Shown: positions 53,190 through 62,188 of the stretch, piece after piece | Layout of the letters: every line of letters begins with the position of its first letter | Position numbering within the stretch: the first letter of the stretch is position 1 | Assembly (NCBI RefSeq): GCF_000092045.1 | Contig: NC_007761.1 | Coordinates: forward strand, 623,001 to 687,000 | Length of the DNA stretch: 64,000 bases | Origin: Rhizobium etli CFN 42 | GTDB lineage: Bacteria; Pseudomonadota; Alphaproteobacteria; Rhizobiales; Rhizobiaceae | Direction of reading: 5' to 3' | The notes under the pieces: model-generated | Databases searched by the model: none | What the model was told of the DNA's origin: nothing | The model's input: only the letters and a program-made list of their open reading frames with translations | Translations under genes and position numbers: made by a program

Positions 53190-53924
53190 ATGCAATCCGG
53201 TCTTTACGTTTCTCTGTCGTCGCAGATGGCGCTTGAAAAGCGCCTGAACACCATCGCCGACAACATGGCGAACGTGAACACCACCGGTTTTCGCGCCACC
53301 GAAGTGAAGTTCGACGAGATGGTGGCGGCCACCAAGAACAAGCTGAACACCAAGGTCGCCTTCGTTTCTCAGGGCAACGACTACCTGAACGAGCAGAATG
53401 GCGAGTTGCAGCACACGGGCAACATGCTTGATTTCGCCATCAAGGGCGATGCCTGGTTTGCGCTCGATACGCCAGCCGGCCGTGTGCTCACGAGGGACGG
53501 CCGTTTCACGATCAGGGAAACCGGCGAACTCGTTTCGATCCGCGGATATCCCGTTCTCGATGCCGGCGGCGCGCCGATTCAGCTGGATACGAAGGCCGGC
53601 GAGCCGGCGGTCGGCAGCGATGGCATCATCTATCAGGGCGATCGCCAGGTCGGCTCCCTCGGCCTGTTTGAGGCTGATATCAGCAAGGGTTACCTGCGTT
53701 ACGAAAACAGCGGCATCATGACTACCGACCAGCCGCGCGCCGTCGTCGACCGCTTCAATGTCGGCGTCGAGCAGGGGTATCTCGAAAATTCCAACGTCAA
53801 CGCCATGCGCGAGATCACTCAGCTGATCGAAGTCAACCGAGCCTTCGAAAGCATCTCCTCGCTGATGCGCGACAGCGAGGATTCGTTCAAGCAGGCCGTA
53901 CAGACGCTTGGGGGCAGCCGCTAA
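53190..53924 (+). CDS. flgF: Flagellar basal-body rod protein FlgF
   Basis: A 244-residue rod protein. The N-terminal signature SGLYVSLSSQMALEKRLNTI with NVNTTGFRATEVKFDE and the C-terminal RAFESISSLMRDSEDSFKQAV are the usual coiled-coil ends of rod/hook proteins. ATG 53190 follows TGGAG. It is placed in front of fliI, three bases apart, away from flgG, as in other rhizobia. Forms the proximal rod with FlgB, FlgC and FlgG. Confidence 0.93.
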   Translation: MQSGLYVSLSSQMALEKRLNTIADNMANVNTTGFRATEVKFDEMVAATKNKLNTKVAFVSQGNDYLNEQNGELQHTGNMLDFAIKGDAWFALDTPAGRVLTRDGRFTIRETGELVSIRGYPVLDAGGAPIQLDTKAGEPAVGSDGIIYQGDRQVGSLGLFEADISKGYLRYENSGIMTTDQPRAVVDRFNVGVEQGYLENSNVNAMREITQLIEVNRAFESISSLMRDSEDSFKQAVQTLGGSR

Positions 53925-53927
53925 GCA

Positions 53928-55325
53928 ATGAGCACCACGCTACTGTCCGAAGACGGCCTTTCCCCGAAGCTGGTGCATCTGGCGGGTCTCGTCGACCGAT
54001 ACGCATCGCCGGAATTCGCCGTCGCTCATGGCGGTCGCGTCCAGACCATCGCTGCCGGCCACTACACGGTCCGCGGTCTCTCCCGTCACGTTCGTCTCGG
54101 CGAATTCGTCGCCCATAAATCGGCGACCGGCATCCATCTCGGCGAGGTCGTGCGTGTCGAGCCGGACCTGATCTATGTCTGCCCGATCGAACCGGGTGAG
54201 CCGATCGGCATCCATGACACGGTCATTCGCAAGGGCGCCTTCCGCATTTCGCCGTCCGACAGCTGGTGCGGGCGCACGGTCAATTCGCTTTGTGAGCCGA
54301 TCGACGGGCTGGGTCCGATCGCCGCGGGACTCGATCGCCGCTCGATTTCCAACACCGCGCCGCCCTCGATGACGCGCCAGCGCGTGGCGACCGGCTTCAA
54401 GACCGGCGTACGCGCGATCGACATCTTCTCTCCGCTCTGCCTCGGCCAGCGTCTCGGCATCTTTGCCGGCTCCGGCGTCGGCAAGTCGACGCTTCTGTCC
54501 ATGCTTGCCCGCGCCGATGCCTTCGACAAGGTGGTGATCGCGCTCGTCGGCGAACGCGGCCGCGAGGTGCGCGAGTTCATCGAGGATACGCTCGGCAGCG
54601 ATATGAAGAAGGCGATTGCCGTCGTCGCGACCAGCGACGAAAGCCCGATGCTGCGCAAGATGGCGCCGCTGACGGCGATCACCATTGCCGAGCATTTCCG
54701 CGACAAGGGCGAGAACGTCCTTTTCATCGTCGACAGCGTCACCCGTTTCGCCCATGCGATCCGCGAAGTGGCAACCGCCTCCGGCGAGCCGCCGATCGCA
54801 CGCGGTTACCCCGCGTCGGTCTTCACCGAACTGCCGCGCCTGCTCGAGCGCGCCGGTCCCGGCCCCGAGGGCGCCGGCACGATCACCGCGATCATCTCAA
54901 TCCTCGTCGACGGCGACAACCACAACGACCCGATCGCCGATTCGACGCGCGGCATCCTTGACGGCCATATCGTCCTGCAGCGCAGCCTCGCCGAAGAGGG
55001 GCGTTATCCGCCGATCGATCCGCTCGCCTCGATCTCGCGTCTTGCCCGAAAGGCCTGGACGCCGGATCAGGAAAAGCTGGTGTCGCGGCTGAAAGTGCTG
55101 ATCCACCGCTTCGAGGAGACGCGGGACCTGCGCCTGATCGGCGGTTACCGTCAGGGCGCCGATCCCGATCTCGACATGGCGGTCAAGCAGGTCCCCATCA
55201 TTTACGACGTCCTGAAACAGGCGCCGGGCGATCGTGAGTCGGTCGACGCCTTTGCTGACCTCGCCGGCGCGCTGAAGGCCGCAGCCGGCATGGGCAATCA
55301 GGGCGCACCCATGCAGAGGAGATAG
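53928..55325 (+). CDS. fliI: Flagellum-specific ATPase FliI
   Basis: A 465-residue ATPase of the flagellar export apparatus. Walker A is FAGSGVGKSTLLSM, Walker B region VLFIVDSVTRFAHAIREV, and GYPASVFTELPRLLERAG is the family signature. The first 90 residues form the beta-barrel. FliH, its usual partner, was not recognised in the window. It is followed by an unnamed gene after two bases. Confidence 0.95.
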   Translation: MSTTLLSEDGLSPKLVHLAGLVDRYASPEFAVAHGGRVQTIAAGHYTVRGLSRHVRLGEFVAHKSATGIHLGEVVRVEPDLIYVCPIEPGEPIGIHDTVIRKGAFRISPSDSWCGRTVNSLCEPIDGLGPIAAGLDRRSISNTAPPSMTRQRVATGFKTGVRAIDIFSPLCLGQRLGIFAGSGVGKSTLLSMLARADAFDKVVIALVGERGREVREFIEDTLGSDMKKAIAVVATSDESPMLRKMAPLTAITIAEHFRDKGENVLFIVDSVTRFAHAIREVATASGEPPIARGYPASVFTELPRLLERAGPGPEGAGTITAIISILVDGDNHNDPIADSTRGILDGHIVLQRSLAEEGRYPPIDPLASISRLARKAWTPDQEKLVSRLKVLIHRFEETRDLRLIGGYRQGADPDLDMAVKQVPIIYDVLKQAPGDRESVDAFADLAGALKAAAGMGNQGAPMQRR

Positions 55326-55327
55326 TC

Positions 55328-55870
55328 GTGGCTGATTTCGACGATGAACGCATCGCTTCCCTGAAGCAGCGCAACAAGACCGCCACTCTGGATCGGTTTC
55401 TTACCTTCGCCGGCCTGGCGCTTGCCGGCGCCTCTGCCTTTTTCCCCTGGTACGTCTTCTTCAATGCGGACAAGTTCGGCATCAACGTCGCGAGCAGCAG
55501 CAATTCGCGCGAACTGCCGGATTGGCCCGCCCGCAACGTCTTCAGCGTCTCGCCGCTGGCCATGGTCAACAAGAATGAGGCAGCCAGGAAGGCTCCGCCG
55601 GTCGATCCGCTGACGACGGCGACGGTCTCCGATCTCGGCAAGCAGCGTGACGGCGGCGCGATGCTGGAAGAGCAGCCTTTCCCGGGCAAGTCTTCCTTCC
55701 GCCTTCTGCACGTGTCCAATGGCCGGGCGCTGATCGAAGACCCCTCGGGCATGTATGTGGTGCGCATCGGTTCGGTCCTGCCTGACGAAAGCCGCCTGGC
55801 AATGATCGAGCAGCGCGATGGCAAATGGGTGATCATCACCTCCAAGGGCGATATCTACAAGAACGATTGA
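55328..55870 (+). CDS. Unnamed flagellar-cluster membrane protein
   Basis: A 180-residue protein, GTG start two bases after fliI. Residues 1-20 are charged and cytoplasmic, residues 23-48 form one span (FLTFAGLALAGASAFFPWYVFF), and the rest is likely periplasmic, ending in beta-strands with VVRIGSVLPDESRLAMIEQRDG and VIITSKGDIYKND. The C-terminal part reminds one of pilus/secretion proteins with a small beta domain (PilP/GspC-like), but I cannot assign it. Genes at this spot in other rhizobia are also unnamed. It ends before a terminator, so it is last in the flgF-fliI unit. A motility role is inferred from location only. Confidence 0.75.
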   Translation: MADFDDERIASLKQRNKTATLDRFLTFAGLALAGASAFFPWYVFFNADKFGINVASSSNSRELPDWPARNVFSVSPLAMVNKNEAARKAPPVDPLTTATVSDLGKQRDGGAMLEEQPFPGKSSFRLLHVSNGRALIEDPSGMYVVRIGSVLPDESRLAMIEQRDGKWVIITSKGDIYKND

Positions 55871-55899
55871 ACGTCCTCGCAAAGGCTGAAGACAAGAGC

Positions 55900-55931
55900 G
55901 GGCTCCGCCGCGAACCGGCAGGAGCCCTTTT
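55900..55931 (+). terminator. Terminator after flgF-fliI unit
   Basis: GGGCTCC (55900-55906) pairs with GGAGCCC (55921-55927); an inner GCCG/CGGC extends the stem with one bulge, and TTTTC follows. About 30 bases after the preceding stop. It separates the flgF-fliI unit from flgB, which begins at 56032 and needs its own promoter. Confidence 0.8.
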
Positions 55932-56031
55932 CTATGGCGGGCTTCGGCGAAGCGCCGCGAAGGCCGAATTCCCGTAAGTCCCACGCAAGATTACCGCTCT
56001 AGGTTCCGGATAGTAAAAACGGAGAGTTCTC

Positions 56032-56424
56032 ATGCAACCGATCCAACTTTTCGACTTGGCTTCGCGACAGGCGGAATGGCTGACGATCCGTCAGCAGGTT
56101 GTTGCCGGCAACATCGCGAATGCCAATACTCCGAAATTCCGCGCCAAAGACGTCACGCCCTTCGATGCCGTGCTGGACAGATCCGACATCACCATGGCGC
56201 GCACCAATCCAGCGCATTTCAGCGGCAACGATTTCAGCGACAGCGGCGATATCGACGTCAAGGAAGCGGCCCTCGACCAGGAGATCGGCATTCAAGAATC
56301 CGGCAACACCGTCGGTTTGGCCGAGGAGCTTTCCAAGTCGGGTGACATCAAGCGCCAGTACGATTTGAACACCTCGCTGGTCAGCTCCTTCAACCGTATG
56401 ATGTTGATGACGGTCAGGAAGTAA
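56032..56424 (+). CDS. flgB: Flagellar rod protein FlgB
   Basis: A 130-residue rod protein with the N-terminal signature [32 protein letters not shown] (positions about 8-39) and a C-terminal helix [13 protein letters not shown]. First gene after a terminator, with GGAGAG 10 bases before the ATG. Followed by flgC after five bases. Confidence 0.94.
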   Translation: MQPIQLFDLASRQAEWLTIRQQVVAGNIANANTPKFRAKDVTPFDAVLDRSDITMARTNPAHFSGNDFSDSGDIDVKEAALDQEIGIQESGNTVGLAEELSKSGDIKRQYDLNTSLVSSFNRMMLMTVRK

Positions 56425-56429
56425 TTGCC

Positions 56430-56846
56430 ATGGATCCGCTTTCCGCAGCTATGAAAATCGCCGGTTCGGGGCTCGAGGCGCAATCGACGCGCCTGCGCAT
56501 CGTCTCGGAAAACATTGCCAACGCCCGCTCGACCGGTGACACGCCGGGCGCAGACCCCTACCGCCGCAAGACGATCACCTTCGGCCAGCAGATGGATCGC
56601 ACCAGCGGCGTCGAGACCGTCAACGTCAAGAAAGTCGGCGTCGACGAAGGCGACTTCAGCACCGAATTCGACCCCAGCAATCCGGCGGCGGACGCCAAGG
56701 GCGTCGTCAAATTACCGAACGTCAACATCCTGGTCGAGATGGCCGATATGCGTGAAGCCAATCGCTCCTATGACGCCAATCTGCAGACCATCAGGCAGAC
56801 CCGCGACCTCATCTCGTCCACGATCGATCTTCTGAAGAGCCAATAA
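56430..56846 (+). CDS. flgC: Flagellar rod protein FlgC
   Basis: A 138-residue rod protein: [20 protein letters not shown] and [20 protein letters not shown] at the N-terminus, [20 protein letters not shown] near the C-terminus. It sits between flgB and fliE, three bases before the latter. Confidence 0.95.
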   Translation: MDPLSAAMKIAGSGLEAQSTRLRIVSENIANARSTGDTPGADPYRRKTITFGQQMDRTSGVETVNVKKVGVDEGDFSTEFDPSNPAADAKGVVKLPNVNILVEMADMREANRSYDANLQTIRQTRDLISSTIDLLKSQ

Positions 56847-56849
56847 TAA

Positions 56850-57191
56850 ATGATCAGCAGCGTCCAGAATGTCAGCAATCTTTCGATGACCCGCGCGCTC
56901 GGCGCCGTCGACACCGAAAATTCCGCCTCGTCCGCCGCAACGACCATGCCGGGCACCGCAGGTGCTGCCAATGGCCTGAGCTTCGCCTCGGTCCTGGGCG
57001 GCATGGCGTCCGACGCGGTCAACAGCCTGAAGGGTGCCGAAAGCATGTCCTTCGCCGGCATCAAGGGCACGGCGACGACCCGTGAAGTCGTCGATTCCAT
57101 GCTCCAGGCCGAGCAGACGCTGCAGACGGCGATTGCCATCCGCGACAAGGTCGTTTCGGCCTTTCTCGAAGTCACCAAGATGCAGATGTAA
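56850..57191 (+). CDS. fliE: Flagellar hook-basal body complex protein FliE
   Basis: A 113-residue FliE, which joins the MS ring to the rod. The C-terminal half has the family pattern REVVDSMLQAEQTLQTAIAI followed by RDKVVSAFLEVTKMQM. The N-terminal half is Ser/Ala-rich and less conserved. It lies between flgC and flgG, 19 bases before flgG. Confidence 0.94.
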   Translation: MISSVQNVSNLSMTRALGAVDTENSASSAATTMPGTAGAANGLSFASVLGGMASDAVNSLKGAESMSFAGIKGTATTREVVDSMLQAEQTLQTAIAIRDKVVSAFLEVTKMQM

Positions 57192-57210
57192 CTGATTTGA
57201 GGACGAACAC

Positions 57211-57999
57211 ATGAGAGCGCTCGCCATCGCAGCAACGGGCATGGATGCCCAGCAGACCAATCTGGAAGTCATCGCCAACAATATTGCGAACATCAACACG
57301 ACGGGCTTCAAGCGGGCCCGCGCCGAGTTCACCGACCTTCTCTACCAGACCGAACGCGCCAAGGGCGTCGCCAACCGGGCCAACCAGGCCGTTGTTCCCG
57401 AAGGCGCCAATATCGGCCTCGGCGTCCAGACCTCCGCGGTCCGCAATCTGCATCTCCAGGGCGAACTGACACAGACCGGCAACGACCTCGACGTAGCGCT
57501 GATCGGCAAGGGCTTCTTCCAGATCCAGTCGACCGATGGCACCACGCTTTATACCCGGGCCGGCGCTTTCAACAAGAATGACCAGGGCCAGCTCGTCACC
57601 ATCGACGGCTATGAGGTCCTGCCTGGTATCACCATCCCTCAGGGTTCGACCGAACTGACCATCAGCCGGTCCGGCGAGGTCTCGGCCAAGCTGCCGGGCC
57701 AGACCGATCCGACCGTTCTTGGACAGCTGACGCTTGCCGATTTCGTCAACGAGGCGGGTCTTCAGCCGATCGGCGACAATCTTTTCCAGGAAACGCCGGC
57801 CTCGGGCGAGGCGGTCGTCGGCAATCCCGACGAGGAAGGCTTTGCCTATATGAAGCAGGGTTATCTGGAATCCTCGAACGTCGATCCGGTGAAGGAAATC
57901 ACCGAGCTGATATCGGCTCAGCGTGCTTACGAAATGAATTCCAAGGTGATCACCACCGCTGATGAAATGGCCTCCATCGTCAGCAAGAACCTGAAGTAA
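57211..57999 (+). CDS. flgG: Flagellar distal rod protein FlgG
   Basis: A 262-residue protein with [20 protein letters not shown] and [20 protein letters not shown] at the start and [20 protein letters not shown] at the end, a textbook FlgG. TTGAGGAC precedes the ATG. Followed by flgA after 16 bases. Confidence 0.96.
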   Translation: MRALAIAATGMDAQQTNLEVIANNIANINTTGFKRARAEFTDLLYQTERAKGVANRANQAVVPEGANIGLGVQTSAVRNLHLQGELTQTGNDLDVALIGKGFFQIQSTDGTTLYTRAGAFNKNDQGQLVTIDGYEVLPGITIPQGSTELTISRSGEVSAKLPGQTDPTVLGQLTLADFVNEAGLQPIGDNLFQETPASGEAVVGNPDEEGFAYMKQGYLESSNVDPVKEITELISAQRAYEMNSKVITTADEMASIVSKNLK

Positions 58000-58015
58000 A
58001 GGGAAGGGCCGAAAC

Positions 58016-58498
58016 ATGATGTTTTGCCGGGCAGGACGCATCTCAGGATGGGTGGCGGCAGCCACGATCGCAATCGCGGGCATGGTCTTGCCCGCGGACG
58101 CGGATGCCGGCATGGGTTATGCCGTCGTCCCGACGACGATCATCTACCCCGGCGACACATTGTCGGGCAGCCAGCTTCAGGAGGTCGAGGTCACCAACCC
58201 CAACCTCGCCGGCGATTATGCCAAGTCGATTTCGCAGGTTGAAGGTCTGGTTTCCAAGCGTACGCTGCTGCCCGGCCGTACAATCTCGGTTTCAGCTCTG
58301 CGCGAACCGTATACGGTAACGCGCGGCTCTTCGATCCGCCTGGTCTTCTCTCTTGGCGCAATGACGATCTCTGCCGCCGGCACGCCGCTCGAAGACGGTG
58401 CGACGGGGCAGGTGGTCCGTGCACGTAATATGGATTCCGGCGTCATCGTCAGCGGCACGGTGCTTGCAGACGGCACGATCCATGTGAGGGCGAAATGA
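58016..58498 (+). CDS. flgA: Flagellar P-ring assembly chaperone FlgA
   Basis: A 160-residue periplasmic chaperone for FlgI. Residues 1-31 are a signal peptide (VAAATIAIAGMVLPADADA). The SAF-like domain follows: VVPTTIIYPGDTLSGSQLQE, LLPGRTISVSALREPY and ATGQVVRARNMDSGVIVSGTV. Shorter than E. coli FlgA (219 residues), as usual in rhizobia. GGGAAGGG lies upstream. Overlaps flgI by four bases. Confidence 0.93.
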   Translation: MMFCRAGRISGWVAAATIAIAGMVLPADADAGMGYAVVPTTIIYPGDTLSGSQLQEVEVTNPNLAGDYAKSISQVEGLVSKRTLLPGRTISVSALREPYTVTRGSSIRLVFSLGAMTISAAGTPLEDGATGQVVRARNMDSGVIVSGTVLADGTIHVRAK

Positions 58499-59616
58499 AA
58501 TTGTTCTTCCGTATCGTCACCCTTGTTGCGGTCGTCGCCATGAGTTTGGCCGACATGGCGCCTGCCTGGGCGCTGACGTCCCGCATCAAGGATATCGCTT
58601 CGCTTCAGGCCGGCCGCGATAACCAGCTGATCGGGTACGGTCTCATCGTCGGCCTGCAGGGGACCGGCGACGGCTTCCGTTCCTCGCCCTTCACCGAGCA
58701 GTCGATGCGGGCGATGCTCCAGAATCTCGGTATCTCGACACAGGGCGGCCAGTCCAATGCCAAGAACACCGCGGCCGTGATGGTCACCGCCAACCTGCCG
58801 CCCTTCGCAAGCCCCGGCAGCCGTCTCGATGTTACGGTGAGCTCGCTCGGCGATGCGACTTCGCTGCGTGGCGGCACGCTCGTCATGACCTCCCTTTCCG
58901 GCGCCGACGGCCAGATCTACGCTGTCGCCCAGGGCTCCGTCATCGTCTCCGGCTTTCAGGCGCAGGGCCAGGCGGCGACCGTGACCGAAGGCGTCACCAC
59001 CGCCGGCCGCGTGCCCGGCGGCGCGATCATCGAACGCGAACTGCCGTCCCACTTCAAGGATTCAGTCAATCTCGTCCTGCAGCTGCGCAATCCAGACTTC
59101 TCGACCGCGATCCGCATTGCCGACATCGTCAATGGCTATGCCTCCGCGCGCTTCGGCGGCCCGGTCGCCGAAGCCAAGGATTCGCAGGAAGTGGTGATCC
59201 AGAAACCGCGCACTGCCGATCTCACCCGGCTGATGGCCGACGTCGAAAACCTCATCGTCGAAACCGATACGCCGGCCAAGGTTGTCATCAACGAGCGCAC
59301 CGGAACGATCGTCATCGGCTCCGATGTCCGCGTCTCGCCGGTCGCCGTCAGCTACGGCACTCTGACGGTTCAGGTCACCGAGACGCCGCAGATCATCCAA
59401 CCCGAACCCTTCTCGCGCGGGCGGACCGCCGTTCAGCCGCAGACCGATATCGCGGCTGAGCAAACCGGTGGGCGCGTTGCCATCATCGACGGTCCCGACC
59501 TCAGGACCCTTGTCGCCGGTCTCAACAATATCGGCGTGAAACCGGATGGGATCATCGCCATTCTCCAGGGCATCAAGTCGGCGGGTGCCCTGCAGGCGGA
59601 GCTTGTGCTGCAATGA
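58495..59616 (+). CDS. flgI: Flagellar P-ring protein FlgI
   Basis: A 373-residue P-ring protein with signal peptide (residues 1-24, ends DMAPAWA) and the family start SRIKDIASLQAGRDNQLIGYGLIVGLQGTGD (split), SMRAMLQNLGI, and LNNIGVKPDGIIAILQGIK SAGALQAELVLQ at the end. Overlaps flgA and motE by four bases each. Confidence 0.96.
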   Translation: MKLFFRIVTLVAVVAMSLADMAPAWALTSRIKDIASLQAGRDNQLIGYGLIVGLQGTGDGFRSSPFTEQSMRAMLQNLGISTQGGQSNAKNTAAVMVTANLPPFASPGSRLDVTVSSLGDATSLRGGTLVMTSLSGADGQIYAVAQGSVIVSGFQAQGQAATVTEGVTTAGRVPGGAIIERELPSHFKDSVNLVLQLRNPDFSTAIRIADIVNGYASARFGGPVAEAKDSQEVVIQKPRTADLTRLMADVENLIVETDTPAKVVINERTGTIVIGSDVRVSPVAVSYGTLTVQVTETPQIIQPEPFSRGRTAVQPQTDIAAEQTGGRVAIIDGPDLRTLVAGLNNIGVKPDGIIAILQGIKSAGALQAELVLQ

Positions 59617-60152
59617 TGACGATCCTCAATCCTGACATGACCGTGCTGCAACTGCTGCGCCGCCTGGCGCTGCCGGCAGCCGGCCTCGTTCTTCTGTCGA
59701 TCCCGGGCGCCTTCGCACAGGAGCATCCGGAGGGAGACATCACGTCTCAGGACGAGATCAAGCAATTCTGCACCAACATCGCCGATCCCGCCCGCGACCA
59801 GCGTTATCTCCTGCAGAAACAGGAGCTGGAAAGGCTCCGCGCCGACATTGACGCCCGGATGGAAGAGATGAACAAACGCAAGGCCGAATACCAGGACTGG
59901 CTGAAGCGGCGCGACGATTTCCTCAAGCAGGCGGAAGCCGGCCTCACAGAAATCTACAAGAAGATGAAACCCGATGCGGCGGCGCTTCAGCTGCAGGACA
60001 TGAAGATCGAGGTGGCCTCGGCTGTCATCATGCGGCTCGATCCGCGTCAGTCGAGCCTCATCCTCAACGAGATGGATCCGCAGAAAGCCGCCGTCATCGC
60101 CAGCATCATCGCCAGTGCGTCCGATCCCAATACGTCGAAGGATCCTTCATGA
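59613..60152 (+). CDS. motE: MotE, periplasmic chaperone for the motility protein MotC
   Basis: A 179-residue protein with a signal peptide (LALPAAGLVLLSIPGAFA, about residues 19-36), a charged coiled coil (QKQELERLRADIDARMEEMNKRKAEY region, residues 65-110) and a MgtE-N-like C-terminal helical hairpin (ASAVIMRLDPRQSSLILNEM, DPQKAAVIASIIA). In S. meliloti MotE folds and stabilises MotC in the periplasm; MotC itself is outside this window. It overlaps both flgI and flgH by four bases. Confidence 0.9.
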   Translation: MMTILNPDMTVLQLLRRLALPAAGLVLLSIPGAFAQEHPEGDITSQDEIKQFCTNIADPARDQRYLLQKQELERLRADIDARMEEMNKRKAEYQDWLKRRDDFLKQAEAGLTEIYKKMKPDAAALQLQDMKIEVASAVIMRLDPRQSSLILNEMDPQKAAVIASIIASASDPNTSKDPS

Positions 60153-60865
60153 ACATGCGTTTCCCGGCCGCGATCGCCGCCCTCGCACTCCTTGCGGGCT
60201 GCCAGTCTCCGACGGCAGTCAGCGAGATCGGCCGTGCGCCCGCCATGAGCCCGATCGGCAGCGGCCTTGCCTATGGCCAGACCCCGCAGATGGCGCTCTA
60301 TCCGAAGCAGCCGCGCGCCGTGGCGCAGGGCTATTCGCTCTGGAGCGATTCGCAGGCCGCGCTCTTCAAGGATGCGCGTGCTTTGAACGTCGGCGACATC
60401 CTGACCGTCGACATCCAGATCAATGACAAGGCCTCCTTCGACAACGAGACCAACCGCAGCCGCAAGAACTCGAGCGGCATGAACTGGGACGTCAACGCCC
60501 AGATCTTCGGCTGGACCCCGGAATCGAAGACCGACCTGACCTACGGCTCGGATACCAGCACCGACGGCAAGGGCAAGATCGAGCGCACCGACAAGCTGAC
60601 CCTTCTTGTTGCGGCCGTCGTCACCGGCATTCTCGAAAACGGCAACCTCGTCATTTCGGGTTCGCAGGAAGTCCGTCTGAACCAGGAGCTGCGCATCCTG
60701 AACGTCGCCGGTATCGTCCGTCCGCAGGACGTCAACGCCGAAAACCAGATCTCCTACGACAAGATCGCCGAAGCCCGCATCTCCTATGGTGGCCGCGGCC
60801 GCCTGATGGAAGTGCAGCAGCCTCCGCGCGGCCAGCAGGCCGTCGATCTTTTCTCGCCGCTTTGA
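60149..60865 (+). CDS. flgH: Flagellar L-ring lipoprotein FlgH
   Basis: A 238-residue outer-membrane ring protein. The lipobox is LLAGC with the lipidated cysteine at residue 16. The domain has SLWSDSQAALFKDARALNVGD and ILTVDIQINDKASFDNETNR, then GVVTGILENGNLVISGSQEV-type sequence near the end. Start overlaps motE by four bases. Confidence 0.96.
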   Translation: MNMRFPAAIAALALLAGCQSPTAVSEIGRAPAMSPIGSGLAYGQTPQMALYPKQPRAVAQGYSLWSDSQAALFKDARALNVGDILTVDIQINDKASFDNETNRSRKNSSGMNWDVNAQIFGWTPESKTDLTYGSDTSTDGKGKIERTDKLTLLVAAVVTGILENGNLVISGSQEVRLNQELRILNVAGIVRPQDVNAENQISYDKIAEARISYGGRGRLMEVQQPPRGQQAVDLFSPL

Positions 60866-60877
60866 GGCCAGACGACG

Positions 60878-61384
60878 ATGGCAGACGAAGACATAAGCGC
60901 AGGTCAATCGAAGAAGAAATCCGGCCCGCTGATGACGATCATCGGCATTGCCGTCCTGACGCTCCTCGGCGCCGGCGGCGGCTGGGCGGTCGGCACGATC
61001 GTCGCGCCCGAAATCAAGGGTGCCAAGGAGGTAGAGCAGGCCAAGGAAGCCGAGGCCAAGAAGAAGGCCGAGGAAGGTCTGGCGCGCATCTCGACTGAGG
61101 CCAACAACGTCGTCCAGCTCGAGCCGATTACATCGAACCTCGCCTACCCCTCCGAAAACTGGGTCCGACTCGAAGTCGCGCTGCTGTTCAACGGGCCGCC
61201 CGACGTCAAGGTCGCCGAGGACATTCACCAGGATATCCTCGCCTATATCAGGACGGTTTCCCTTCAGCAGATCGAGGGGCCGCGCGGCTTTCAATATCTC
61301 AAGGATGACATCCAGGAACGTGTTGACCTTCGCTCGCAAGGGCGGGTATCGAAGGTCATGTTCAGGACCTTTGTCATCGAATGA
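60878..61384 (+). CDS. fliL: Flagellar basal-body protein FliL
   Basis: A 168-residue single-span inner-membrane protein. KKSGPLMTIIGIAVLTLLGA holds the start of the span; an acidic/lysine coiled stretch (EVEQAKEAEAKKKAEE) follows, then the periplasmic domain with LEPITSNLAYPSENWVRLEV. It strengthens stator-rotor contact in several bacteria. Overlaps fliP by four bases. Confidence 0.94.
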   Translation: MADEDISAGQSKKKSGPLMTIIGIAVLTLLGAGGGWAVGTIVAPEIKGAKEVEQAKEAEAKKKAEEGLARISTEANNVVQLEPITSNLAYPSENWVRLEVALLFNGPPDVKVAEDIHQDILAYIRTVSLQQIEGPRGFQYLKDDIQERVDLRSQGRVSKVMFRTFVIE

Positions 61385-62118
61385 TTCGTTTCATAGTTTT
61401 CCTTGCCGCCATGATGGCGGTACCGGAACTGGCGGTGGCACAGCAGTTGCCGACCGACTTGTTGAATGTGCCGGTCGATGGCTCCGTCGCCGCCTGGATC
61501 ATCCGCACCTTCGGCCTGCTGACCGTACTTTCGGTCGCGCCGGGCATCCTGATCATGGTGACGAGCTTCCCGCGTTTCGTCATCGCCTTCTCGATCCTGC
61601 GCTCAGGGATGGGCCTCTCCTCGACGCCGTCCAACATGATCCTCCTGTCGCTGTCGCTCTTTATGACCTTCTACGTCATGTCGCCGACTTTCGATCAAGC
61701 CTGGCAGAACGGCGTGCAGCCGCTGCTTGCCAACCAGATCAACGAGACGGAGGCGGTGCAGCGCATCGCCGAGCCCTTCCGCACCTTCATGGCGGCCAAT
61801 ACCCGCGACAAGGATCTGGCGCTCTTCGTCGATCTCGCGCGTGAACGTGGACAGAATATCCAGACGACCGATCCGATCGACTATCGCGTGCTGATCCCTG
61901 CCTTCATGATTTCGGAGATTCGCCGCGGTTTCGAGATCGGCTTTCTCGTCGTGCTGCCGTTCCTCGTCATCGACCTCATCGTCGCAACCATCACCATGGC
62001 GATGGGCATGATGATGCTGCCGCCGACTTCGATCTCGCTGCCTTTCAAGATTCTCTTCTTCGTACTGATCGACGGCTGGAACCTGCTCGTCGGCAGTCTG
62101 GTGCGCTCGTTCAGCTGA
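61381..62118 (+). CDS. fliP: Flagellar export gate protein FliP
   Basis: A 245-residue export-gate protein with an N-terminal cleavable leader (residues 1-20) and four spans. Signatures: VAPGILIMVTSFPRFVIAFS, LRSGMGLSSTPSNMILLSLS and the VIDLIVATITMAMGMMMLPP-TSISLPFKI block. The operon ends here, with a strong terminator 22 bases on. Confidence 0.96.
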   Translation: MIRFIVFLAAMMAVPELAVAQQLPTDLLNVPVDGSVAAWIIRTFGLLTVLSVAPGILIMVTSFPRFVIAFSILRSGMGLSSTPSNMILLSLSLFMTFYVMSPTFDQAWQNGVQPLLANQINETEAVQRIAEPFRTFMAANTRDKDLALFVDLARERGQNIQTTDPIDYRVLIPAFMISEIRRGFEIGFLVVLPFLVIDLIVATITMAMGMMMLPPTSISLPFKILFFVLIDGWNLLVGSLVRSFS

Positions 62119-62130
62119 CCCTCTGTATTT

Positions 62131-62174
62131 GGAAAAAAGAAAACCCCGCCGGATCCGCTCCGGCGGGGTTTTTC
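62131..62174. terminator. Strong bidirectional terminator between fliP and glycosyltransferase gene
   Basis: AAAACCCCGCCGGA (62140-62153) and TCCGGCGGGGTTTT (62159-62172) form a 14-bp perfect stem with a five-base loop. A-run upstream (GGAAAAAAGAAAA) and T-run downstream make it work in both directions, ending fliP from the left and the converging glycosyltransferase gene from the right. Confidence 0.92.
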
Positions 62175-62188
62175 ATGCAGTCGAGCCG

